This document shows, in pieces, positions 1 to 5,955 of a stretch of 6,261 nucleotides of DNA (positions are counted from its first letter, which is position 1; each line of letters opens with the position of its first letter). Made by a program: the position numbers and the translations under genes. This DNA is from Myxococcales bacterium (GTDB lineage Bacteria > Myxococcota_A > Bradymonadia > Bradymonadales > Bradymonadaceae), in contig SKNI01000151.1 in assembly GCA_007120615.1 (NCBI GenBank), positions 1 to 6,261 of the forward strand. The letters are read 5' to 3'. The notes beneath the pieces are model-generated. The model ran no database searches, was not told the origin of the DNA, and saw only the letters and a program-made list of their open reading frames with translations.

Positions 1-44
1 CGATGAAGGTCCGCAGGGCGATGAAGGTCCGCAGGGCGATGAAG
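1..44 (+). repeat. 18-base tandem repeat encoding GDEGPQ collagen-like triplets
   Basis: Two identical 18-base units (1-18 and 19-36) are followed by a partial third (37-44). They encode Gly-Asp-Glu-Gly-Pro-Gln, i.e. two collagen-like Gly-x-y triplets per unit. The array runs off the left edge, so its full length cannot be seen. Such arrays often vary in copy number between strains, which is general knowledge and not shown here. Confidence 0.85.
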
Positions 45-2788
45 GGGATCCCGGTTGCGGCGATGTCTTGACCTGGGAGCCGATCGCCGAGAGTGACGTG
101 CAGGGGATGGAAGCCTGCCCCTTCGGTGGCAAGGAAGTAACCATCACCATGCAGGACTATGATGAGGGCAGCGATAGCTGTGACATCGGAGATGTTCGCG
201 ACACCTTCTATATCTGTGATGGAGACGGAGTCAGCGATACCTGTCAGTTGATCCCCTTTGGATATTGTGAAGGCGTCGACTTTACCGATCCCGCCGGTGA
301 TTTTGCTTATCTCGATGGAGATCTGAGCAATTTAAGTCTTCGGTATATCGATCTGACCGGTGCGACCCTCGATGCGGTGAATCTGACCAATTCCGACCTC
401 ACCGGAGCACGACTGAACGGAGCGAGCTTCGAAAACGGTGTCGTGATCGATGCCCATTTTGCAGGAGCCGATTTCTCGGGTGCTGATTTGAGTGGGACGG
501 GAACCTTTGACGATGATGATATGGCGGCCTCTACCTTCGATGCCAATACGACCTGTCCGGATCGAAATCCGGCGACGTTGGAAAATGGCGAATATACCTG
601 TAGTGGCGATCAGCTGGACGCCTGTGTGTTGCTGCCCGGTGGTAGCTGCAGCGGCTTCAGTCTCTGTGGACAGACGATTTCCACCGATCTGACTGGAGTA
701 GATCTTTCGGAGACCGAACTTCGCGGAGCCAATCTTGTCGGTTCCACATTAACCGGTGCCACCCTAAGCGAGACGAAATTTGGTCCCGGAACCTGTGAAG
801 ACGGTCAACCCTACGGACCGGCAACCCTGACGGGTGTTTCTCTCGCCGGGGTACAAGCCGATTGGGCCGACTTTATCGAGACCCAACTTGGCGATACGAG
901 CTTTGAAGGCGCGGAGTTAATCGACGCGGACTTCACAGGTGCTACGATTACAGGCGGAGTATCTTTCGTCGGCGTAGATGCCACGGACGCTATCTTCTCC
1001 GGAGCAACCCTGGATGATTCTGATTTTGACGGAGCTTCGGTGACCACCACCCTTATTCGAGCCAATTTCACCGGTGCCAGCATCGATGGAAGTGTTTCTT
1101 TTGAGGAAGTTATTGCCGACAATGCGATTTTTGACGATGCCGATTTAGAAGGCGCAATCTTCGACGGTGCTGAGTTATATCAGGCTCAGTTCTACGAGGC
1201 GCGTGCTCAAGGCTCCAGTTTCGACGAAGTAAATGCTTCGGAATCGAATTTCGCGGATGCCAACCTGCATCAATCCAGTTTCTTCGACGTTGATGTGGAG
1301 TTGGCCAACTTCTCCGGCGCTACCTTGACCGGAGGCGTTAGCTTTGTGGATTCCTTTGTTCGAAATACCGACTTCAGCGGTGCCCAACTGGAAGCTGCTG
1401 ATTTCACCAATGCCAGTGCCTGGCGTACGAATGCACCTGACCCTGTAGATACGTCCTTTGCGGGAGCAAACTTCGGATCAGGAGCGACCTTCATCGGTAC
1501 CGATCTTCGCGCAGCAAACTTCACCGGTGCGGTGGCGACGGGAGTTGTGGACTTTACCGGTGGCGATCTGGCACGGGCGATTTTTGATACGGTCACGCTT
1601 CCGGGAGTCAATTTCTCCGACAACCGGCTCAACGGTGGATCTGCCGTTGGTGCTACCATGATCGGTCTGGTTGGAAACGGCTCCGCTTTCTTCCAGGTAG
1701 ATTTTGAGAACGCGACACTGACAGGAGCATTTTTCGATCCTGTTGTGGAGGGAAGTGGTTCTACGACTACCTACGAGTTCACTGACCTGCGAGCCTGGTT
1801 CGATAATGCCGATTTGACCGATGCTACGCTGGCATATGCCAATCTCAACGGAGCGAGATTTGAGGGGGCTACATTGACCCGTGTCGATCTTCGAGGAGCT
1901 CAGGATTTCGATAACGCTACCGGCGCAACCTGGGGCGATACGTTATGTCCCGACTTCTCGTCGAGTTCCACAAATGGCAACGGACATTGTACTTCTTTCA
2001 GCAACAGCACCGCCTGTCGACTTCTGGAGAATGGAACCTGTAATAGTCAGCATCTCAGTGCTCTAGATAGCAACGATCTGCTCTTTGGTCTCCGAGACCG
2101 ATATGTTCCAGGGATCAATCTCTCTGGAGCAAGGCTCACCGGAGCGGTGTTGACTGAATCTACTCTCACCGATGCTACTTTGAGTGGAGCAAATCTCGAT
2201 AACGCGGAATTTATTGACGCGAGCCTTGAGAACGCGACCATGAACGGTGGTCGAATGAATGGTACGGACTTCACGGATGCCGGAATGAACAACATAACGG
2301 TCAGTGGAGTCAATAATGCTAACGGTACAATCTTTAGCGGTACCGAGGTTGGTGGAGCGACGTTTGCAAACGTCAACTTCATCAATATCGACTTTGACTT
2401 TATCGCTATCAATACATCGTTTGAGGGTTCCAGTCTGTCGAACGTGGATTTCAGCTCCACAGTCGATCTTGACAATGACACTCTGGGACTCAACGGTCTT
2501 ACGTTTGATGGCGTCACCTTCACGGGGAACGTGGTCTTTACCGACCAGCAATTCGACGCCGCGTCGATGCGGTTTGTGGAGTTCTCGCCGACCTTTGCCG
2601 TGAGTTTCGGAGCCGCTGACTTCTTCAACGGATCGGATCTGACGGGAATGTGTGGACTCGAGGACGATGACGTCCTTGATGTCGAGTTCGATGACACCAC
2701 GACCTGTCCTGATGGCTTGTCTGCATCGGGTGGAAATTGCCCTATGTATCCCGACTGCAGTGTTCTGGATGCCCTGTTGGGAAGCTGA
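2..2788 (+). CDS. Large secreted-type pentapeptide-repeat protein with collagen-like N-terminal segment (5' partial)
   Basis: The frame is open from base 2, so the first 22 visible residues (collagen-like GDEGPQ triplets) belong to the protein and the true start lies outside the window. The visible part is 928 residues, ending at TGA 2786-2788. In window numbering: Gly-x-y triplets at 1-18; a Cys-rich module at about 19-82 (C19, C39, C60, C72, with the ending YICDG), similar to short Cys modules seen in myxobacterial surface proteins; then pentapeptide repeats of the A(D/N)(L/F)xx type at about 92-170, 220-640 and 700-875. Each array is preceded by a CxLxxxGxC motif (81-89, 208-216, 672-680) and followed by a CPD...C cap (185-200, 649-663, 902-913). 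Pentapeptide repeats are known to form a right-handed quadrilateral beta-helix. The paired cysteines and collagen-like part suggest an extracellular location, which is inference. I see no catalytic motif. A Qnr-like gyrase-protecting role is unlikely given the Cys-rich interruptions. Its function is unknown. Confidence 0.9.
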   Translation, partial: DEGPQGDEGPQGDEGDPGCGDVLTWEPIAESDVQGMEACPFGGKEVTITMQDYDEGSDSCDIGDVRDTFYICDGDGVSDTCQLIPFGYCEGVDFTDPAGDFAYLDGDLSNLSLRYIDLTGATLDAVNLTNSDLTGARLNGASFENGVVIDAHFAGADFSGADLSGTGTFDDDDMAASTFDANTTCPDRNPATLENGEYTCSGDQLDACVLLPGGSCSGFSLCGQTISTDLTGVDLSETELRGANLVGSTLTGATLSETKFGPGTCEDGQPYGPATLTGVSLAGVQADWADFIETQLGDTSFEGAELIDADFTGATITGGVSFVGVDATDAIFSGATLDDSDFDGASVTTTLIRANFTGASIDGSVSFEEVIADNAIFDDADLEGAIFDGAELYQAQFYEARAQGSSFDEVNASESNFADANLHQSSFFDVDVELANFSGATLTGGVSFVDSFVRNTDFSGAQLEAADFTNASAWRTNAPDPVDTSFAGANFGSGATFIGTDLRAANFTGAVATGVVDFTGGDLARAIFDTVTLPGVNFSDNRLNGGSAVGATMIGLVGNGSAFFQVDFENATLTGAFFDPVVEGSGSTTTYEFTDLRAWFDNADLTDATLAYANLNGARFEGATLTRVDLRGAQDFDNATGATWGDTLCPDFSSSSTNGNGHCTSFSNSTACRLLENGTCNSQHLSALDSNDLLFGLRDRYVPGINLSGARLTGAVLTESTLTDATLSGANLDNAEFIDASLENATMNGGRMNGTDFTDAGMNNITVSGVNNANGTIFSGTEVGGATFANVNFINIDFDFIAINTSFEGSSLSNVDFSSTVDLDNDTLGLNGLTFDGVTFTGNVVFTDQQFDAASMRFVEFSPTFAVSFGAADFFNGSDLTGMCGLEDDDVLDVEFDDTTTCPDGLSASGGNCPMYPDCSVLDALLGS

Positions 2789-2828
2789 ACGCGGATGAAG
2801 TCGGGAGAGTCTTTTTGGCTTCATGAAT

Positions 2829-2869
2829 AAAAAAAGCCCGCCGGGACGAAAGTCTCGGCGGGTTTTTTT
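2829..2869. terminator. Bidirectional intrinsic terminator between convergent genes
   Basis: A 10-bp stem (2837-2846 with 2853-2862, one G-U wobble) closes a 6-base CGAAAG loop. It is preceded by seven A (2829-2835) and followed by seven T (2863-2869), so it has a U-tract on either strand. It lies 40 bases after the pentapeptide gene stop and 44 bases after the nuclease gene stop, as expected for a terminator shared by convergent genes. Confidence 0.93.
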
Positions 2870-2906
2870 GTGGTCAGTGGTTCAGAAGATGAGCGGGCCG
2901 ACCGCC

Positions 2907-3824
2907 CTAAAAATTTCGAAATTCATCGATTCGGTCCACAAAATCGGGGCGGTCGATGAAGGGGTTTCGATTGCTCTGGACCTGTTCGATATTGGAGTTT
3001 CGGGTTCGCTCGTGCTGGTCGGGGGGATCTTCACAATTCCACTGTCGGAGGACGGCTTCTTCGTCGGAGGAGACGTCGGCGCCGTAGCGGATGGAGTAGT
3101 AGAGGATGGCCCGGGCGATGTCGCCGCGGCGCTGGGGTCGGACTTCGAAGATGGGATCGCGGTTGTCGTCGGCGCTGGGACCCAGAAAGGAACCACCTTC
3201 GTGCCAGGGACAGGTGCTTTCATTGCAGGAGACGTGGCCGAACTCAAAATTGGCCCGCTCATTATTGGCGACGGCGTCCACCGGAAAGAGGTGGTGGAGG
3301 TCGCTGAGTTCGGGCTCTTGGGAAGCGCCCCGGCTTCGGGGCCAGGTATGTTCGGTATTGAATCCGTCGGGGGTGCGGGTGCCGTCGGGCTCCACGCGGC
3401 GACCGGTATAGACGCATTCGATCAGGCCGTCGTCGCGGACCTCGAGCTGGTTGAATAAAAGATCCCGAACGTTGCCGTAGCCCCGATTGAATTGATCGTC
3501 GACGAGCAGAAAGAGCTCGGTGGAGAGTTCGCTTCCCGTGGTCTCTTCGAGATGGACGTAGCGCTCGGCGTCCAGGGGAAAGTCGGGGTCACAGTCCCAG
3601 GGTTCGGGAGCCGGCGGACCGTCGGCGTCGGCGTCTGCGCCGGAGTCTGCATCGGAGTTATCGCTTTCGCCAGCGTCGGTGTCGAAGTCCCCGCCGGTGT
3701 CGGTGTCGAAGACGGCGTCCACGCCGACGTCATTGTGGGTGTTATTTTCCGTGGGATCGGGATCCGTCGAGCAGGCGACGACCAGGAGTGTGGCAACGAG
3801 AAAGGGAAATTTGGTGTGGTGCAT
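2907..3824 (-). CDS. Endonuclease I (EndA/NucM/BsnI-type) family lipoprotein
   Basis: This is a 305-residue protein of the endonuclease I family, non-specific DNases with a beta-beta-alpha metal site. Visible family motifs: NTEHTWPRS at 156-164, with E158 and H159 in the metal-ligand and general-base positions by analogy to Vvn EHVVP; DLHHLFP at 175-181; NNERANFEFG at 187-196, which should supply the Asn ligand; GDIARAILYY at 234-243; and NRNPFIDRPDFVD at 285-297. The start at 3824 is chosen because it gives a lipoprotein signal: short basic N-terminus, hydrophobic core, lipobox VVAC with Cys18. The frame is open 38 codons further upstream, but that extension would bury the signal. Ser after Cys18 suggests outer-membrane sorting. 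Residues about 20-75 form an Asp-rich linker, probably a flexible stalk. The Shine-Dalgarno match is weak. A role in degrading extracellular DNA at the cell surface is inferred. It stands alone, convergent with the pentapeptide gene and divergent from yqaE. Confidence 0.93.
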   Translation of the reverse strand: MHHTKFPFLVATLLVVACSTDPDPTENNTHNDVGVDAVFDTDTGGDFDTDAGESDNSDADSGADADADGPPAPEPWDCDPDFPLDAERYVHLEETTGSELSTELFLLVDDQFNRGYGNVRDLLFNQLEVRDDGLIECVYTGRRVEPDGTRTPDGFNTEHTWPRSRGASQEPELSDLHHLFPVDAVANNERANFEFGHVSCNESTCPWHEGGSFLGPSADDNRDPIFEVRPQRRGDIARAILYYSIRYGADVSSDEEAVLRQWNCEDPPDQHERTRNSNIEQVQSNRNPFIDRPDFVDRIDEFRNF

Positions 3825-3980
3825 AGGAGCTCGTGACGAAGAGAAATACAAAATCGGCCCCAAAGGATAGCGAGTCAGGGCGTTGGGAAGCAAGAATGAT
3901 GAGAAATAATCGGGGCCCAGAATCGGTTTATTGATCACGGCGGCCCGATTTGTTGAGCGTTTTCCACGGAGATTCAGTTC
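3825..3980. promoter_or_regulatory. Divergent intergenic region, nuclease gene / yqaE
   Basis: This non-coding stretch must hold the start signals of both divergent genes. For the nuclease (- strand) a weak sigma70-like pair is visible: TTGCTT (complement of 3888-3893) and TATCCT (complement of 3864-3869), 18 bases apart, about 39 bases before the ATG. No convincing promoter is visible for yqaE. A short motif resembling ATCGG(G)CCC occurs three times in mixed orientation (around 3852, 3909 and 3942), but the copies are imperfect. The promoter boxes are only suggestive. Confidence 0.3.
3967..3972 (+). promoter_or_regulatory. Ribosome binding site of yqaE
   Basis: CGGAGA lies 8 bases before ATG 3981. 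It fixes the start of the short membrane protein and argues against the longer overlapping frame that begins at 3950. Confidence 0.7.
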
Positions 3981-4154
3981 ATGACCCTGATACGCATCAT
4001 CCTATGCTTTATCCTCCCACCGCTGGCCGTATTCTTTACAGTCGGGATTCGCATGCACTTCTGGCTCAATATCGTGTTGACCCTCCTCGGGGTGGTTCCG
4101 GGGATGATTCACGCCCTCTGGGTGGTGGCTCGGAAGACGGACCGGGTGGACTAA
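3981..4154 (+). CDS. yqaE: YqaE/Pmp3 family small membrane protein (UPF0057)
   Basis: This 57-residue protein has the two transmembrane hairpin segments of the YqaE/Pmp3 family: residues about 4-22, containing FILPPLAVFF, and about 27-50, containing HFWLNIVLTLLG followed by PGMIHALWVV. The PPLAVF motif, the FWLN motif and the PG-IHALW motif are the conserved family signature, and the length is typical (50-60 residues). Members sit in the cytoplasmic membrane and are linked in yeast and plants to membrane potential and salt tolerance; bacterial roles are poorly defined. The C-terminal tail RKTDRVD is charged. Start at ATG 3981 is supported by a good Shine-Dalgarno sequence. The stop codon TAA 4152-4154 lies inside the left 7-base direct repeat of the MITE-like element that follows. 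The gene is apparently monocistronic, ending at the terminator 4357-4399. Confidence 0.92.
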   Translation: MTLIRIILCFILPPLAVFFTVGIRMHFWLNIVLTLLGVVPGMIHALWVVARKTDRVD

Positions 4155-4327
4155 GTAGACTGCATCCGGAAATGGCTCCCGTCGCAGAAAACGGTCTATT
4201 TGACGATCTTCGAATTTCGCTCACCGCTCGACATAGCGCTGCTATGCCTCGGGATTCGCAAAATCCGAATCTCATCCAAATATCCTCGTTTCTGCTCGGT
4301 CCGCCTTTTCCGGATGCCATCTAAGTA
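4151..4327. mobile_element. MITE-like imperfect inverted repeat with 7-base direct repeats
   Basis: CTAAGTA occurs at 4151-4157 and again at 4321-4327. Between them lies a long imperfect palindrome. The outer arms 4162-4176 and 4303-4317 match at 14 of 15 positions. Pairing continues in the same register at 4184-4190 with 4289-4295 and at 4197-4202 with 4277-4282. With a one-base shift it continues at 4209-4212 with 4266-4269 and in a central 6-bp hairpin (4232-4237 with 4241-4246). No credible protein is encoded. This is the layout of a miniature inverted-repeat transposable element with a target-site duplication; the transposase family is not recognised. Alternatives are a structured RNA in the yqaE 3' region or a chance direct repeat next to a large hairpin. 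A second copy in the genome would decide. Confidence 0.6.
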
Positions 4328-4356
4328 CGACTTCAGAGGTGAGCAAGAAGCAAACA

Positions 4357-4399
4357 AGCCCCGCTCGATCAATGTGTTCTGATCGGGCGGGGCTCTTTT
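4357..4399. terminator. Bidirectional intrinsic terminator between yqaE and the beta-helix lipoprotein gene
   Basis: A 15-bp stem (4357-4371 with 4380-4394, one wobble pair) closes an 8-base loop. On the + strand it is followed by CTTTT, and on the - strand by TTGTTTG. The T-tracts are modest, but the stem is long and GC-rich at the base. It sits 26 bases past the lipoprotein stop and about 200 bases past the yqaE stop, so it probably ends both transcripts. Confidence 0.88.
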
Positions 4400-4420
4400 A
4401 GGACTGTCGCTCCAATTACT

Positions 4421-5779
4421 CTAACTGCCGAAGTTCCCGTCGCAGACGTGAGTATCACCCTCGGGGCCGCCGGATTGGAGGAAGAAATCCTCGTCGGCGC
4501 TATCGGAGACCTGAAGGCCGCTGCAGCCGGTGAGTTGGCTGTCGTTTTCGACGGAGACGCCGTATTTTCCGCTGCCCGTGATAGTGGTATCGGTTACGTC
4601 GACCAGAGAAGCCCGGGCCAGGCGAAGACCTGCCTGGGAGCGCTCACCGCCAGCCCAGCCGCGGCTTCCACCGTTTTCGATGAGAACGTTGTTGAGCACA
4701 TTATTGGGGCTCAACGAATTGTCGAAGGAGATACCGGCCCAGAAGCCGGAGATCTCTTCGGTGCCCTGAAAACGGATCGGGTCCCCACCGCTGGCGTCGG
4801 CATTGAGTCGGCCGTCTCCGGAGAAGTTGAGGCCGGCGTCCTGACGAAAGATAAACTCGGTGCCCGCGTTGAGGGTAAGAGTAGCGCCGACGACATTTCG
4901 ACTGCCCACCTCGAAGGGAACCGAGAGGACCGGCCAGGTTTGATCTTCGTCGAGGTCGCTTGAGCGAACCTGGACGTAGGAGTTGGTATTGTCCTCAAAG
5001 GTGTTGTCGGCGGCCATGGAACCGATATGGCGAGGCTCCAGAGAGAGTGGGAGATGGTTGTCGACGAAGTGATTTCCTTCCAAGATCAGGTCGGTGGCGG
5101 AGCCGTCGGTGGTGATCGCTGAGACACTATGGCCACGAAGGGTGGAGTCGCGAATGGTCAACTGAACGCCGTCGCCATTGATGTAGATCCCGGCCTGGCT
5201 TCGAGCGCCGCCGGACCAGGTTCGGGAGCCGGCATATTCGATGATTACATTATCGAGGATATTGTCGTTGGAGCGAGTCTGGCTGTAGGTGATACCGGCC
5301 CAGAAGCCTCGTTGGGGTTCGGCTCCGGTGAAGCGGATCTGATTGGAGTCGGTTCCCTCGGCTTTGAGTCGGCCACCACCGGTGATGTTGAGGCCGGCGT
5401 CTTGTCCGAAGACCAATTCGACGCCGGGCTCGATGGTGAGGACGCCGTCGTCGATGGTGAGGCGGTTGTTGATGCGATAGCAGGTGTTTTCGCTGATCGT
5501 GACCCCTCCGTTGAGGTCGTCTGCGGCCAAAACGTGTAGATCGGTGCAGTTGCCGGGAGTGTCGGGATCATCGAGGTCGCCGTCGCCGCCATCGCCGTCG
5601 CCGCCATCACCGTCGCCGCCATCACCGTCGCCGCCATCACCGTCGCCGTCGCCGTCGTGGTCACCGCTGGCCTGGTTTTCATCTTCGCCGGTGATGATGC
5701 AGGCCGTAGACATTGCAAGAATGGCGACGAGACAAATACGATAAAACCATCGAGAGTGACGCTTTGTAAGTGCTTCCAT
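4421..5779 (-). CDS. Lipoprotein with Gly/Asp repeat linker and duplicated right-handed beta-helix domain
   Basis: This is a 452-residue protein. The N-terminus is basic and then hydrophobic (11-26), with a lipobox-like STAC ending at Cys27; Ser at -3 is less usual. Residues about 39-68 are a Gly/Asp linker made of GGDGD repeats. The rest resembles right-handed parallel beta-helix proteins, with family-style strands such as NVIIEYAG (177-184) and IRFTG. The domain is duplicated: residues about 107-199 and 294-386 align at a constant 187-residue offset and share QDAGLN, GFWAGI and RSQAG. Cysteines at 78, 100, 419 and 446 could form disulfides capping the helix. No catalytic residues are recognised, so a carbohydrate-binding or structural surface role is only a guess. 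Start 5779 is chosen over an open frame 38 codons longer because of the lipoprotein signal and a perfect GGAGG seven bases upstream. The gene ends at the terminator 4357-4399. Confidence 0.88.
   Translation of the reverse strand: MEALTKRHSRWFYRICLVAILAMSTACIITGEDENQASGDHDGDGDGDGGDGDGGDGDGGDGDGGDGDLDDPDTPGNCTDLHVLAADDLNGGVTISENTCYRINNRLTIDDGVLTIEPGVELVFGQDAGLNITGGGRLKAEGTDSNQIRFTGAEPQRGFWAGITYSQTRSNDNILDNVIIEYAGSRTWSGGARSQAGIYINGDGVQLTIRDSTLRGHSVSAITTDGSATDLILEGNHFVDNHLPLSLEPRHIGSMAADNTFEDNTNSYVQVRSSDLDEDQTWPVLSVPFEVGSRNVVGATLTLNAGTEFIFRQDAGLNFSGDGRLNADASGGDPIRFQGTEEISGFWAGISFDNSLSPNNVLNNVLIENGGSRGWAGGERSQAGLRLARASLVDVTDTTITGSGKYGVSVENDSQLTGCSGLQVSDSADEDFFLQSGGPEGDTHVCDGNFGS
4622..5461 (-). 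repeat. Internal gene duplication (two copies, 561-base offset)
   Basis: The copies are about 5183-5461 (N-terminal) and 4622-4900 (C-terminal). DNA identity remains visible: an 18-base block is identical at 4730-4747 and 5291-5308, and a 15-base block at 4826-4840 and 5387-5401. Both pairs are offset by 561 bases (187 codons), which shows an in-frame tandem duplication and not just shared fold. Confidence 0.85.
5581..5655 (-). repeat. 15-base tandem repeat encoding the GGDGD linker
   Basis: Four consecutive 15-base units (5581-5595, 5596-5610, 5611-5625, 5626-5640) are present, three of them identical and one with a single change, followed by a degenerate tail to 5655. Each encodes one Gly/Asp pentamer of the lipoprotein linker. 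Because the unit is a multiple of three, copy-number change would alter linker length without breaking the frame. Confidence 0.9.
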
Positions 5780-5786
5780 AAAAAAA

Positions 5787-5791
5787 CCTCC
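5787..5791 (-). promoter_or_regulatory. Ribosome binding site of the beta-helix lipoprotein gene
   Basis: GGAGG (complement of 5787-5791) is followed by seven bases, all T on the coding strand, and then the ATG at 5779. It settles the start codon against the longer upstream open frame. Confidence 0.85.
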
Positions 5792-5805
5792 AACGATTAG
5801 GTTAT

Positions 5806-5840
5806 GAAAAACGGCCTCGGAGTCCGAGGCTACGTTTTTC
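5806..5840. terminator. Terminator-like hairpin with T-tracts on both strands, in the lipoprotein gene leader
   Basis: Core stem 5814-5820 with 5824-5830 (7 bp, GC-rich, 3-base loop) is extended by GAAAAACG 5806-5813 pairing with CGTTTTTC 5833-5840, across a 2-base bulge. On the - strand it ends in CGTTTTTC, so it can stop transcription from the histidine kinase gene, whose stop is 115 bases upstream. It lies only 26 bases before the lipoprotein ATG. If that gene's promoter is upstream of the hairpin, it would act as an attenuator. Confidence 0.75.
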
Positions 5841-5864
5841 ATTTGGCAAACAGTTCGCCGCCGG

Positions 5865-5907
5865 ACTCTACTGAAAAGAGATCCGGTAAACAAGTGTTTT
5901 GATCAAA
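5865..5907 (-). promoter_or_regulatory. Possible promoter and palindromic operator for the lipoprotein gene
   Basis: TTGTTT (complement of 5888-5893) and TAGAGT (complement of 5865-5870) are 17 bases apart, a weak sigma70-like pair. A perfect 10-base palindrome, TTTGATCAAA (5898-5907), sits just upstream of the -35 box. The boxes match consensus poorly, so this is tentative. The remaining sequence between the kinase stop and the hairpin shows nothing else. Confidence 0.25.
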
Positions 5908-5955
5908 GTGTGTGATTCACGTTGATCGGTAGAACGAGATTGAAAAGGAGCTCTT

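Noticed and set aside
68..70. TTG as start codon of the pentapeptide protein
   Set aside because: The same frame stays open to the left edge and encodes collagen-like triplets, and no ribosome site precedes the TTG, so the gene begins outside the window.
2047..2824. Long antisense open frames (253 and 217 codons) opposite the pentapeptide gene
   Set aside because: They mirror the periodic codon use of the real gene, show no domain, and one runs to the terminator region; they are shadows.
2823..3458. 211-codon + strand frame
   Set aside because: It starts inside the terminator and lies antisense to the nuclease gene, whose family motifs are clear.
3825..3938. 38-codon N-terminal extension of the nuclease frame
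   Set aside because: It would place the lipoprotein signal inside the protein; the internal ATG at 3824 gives a proper signal and lipobox.
3950..4324. 124-codon + strand frame overlapping yqaE
   Set aside because: It is a different frame from the recognisable YqaE protein and runs through the inverted repeat; its composition is not protein-like.
4448..5539. Antisense frames (171 and 136 codons) opposite the beta-helix lipoprotein gene
   Set aside because: They share similar peptides with each other only because the real gene is internally duplicated.
5581..5655. CRISPR-like array
   Set aside because: The units are contiguous with no spacers and encode an in-frame protein linker.
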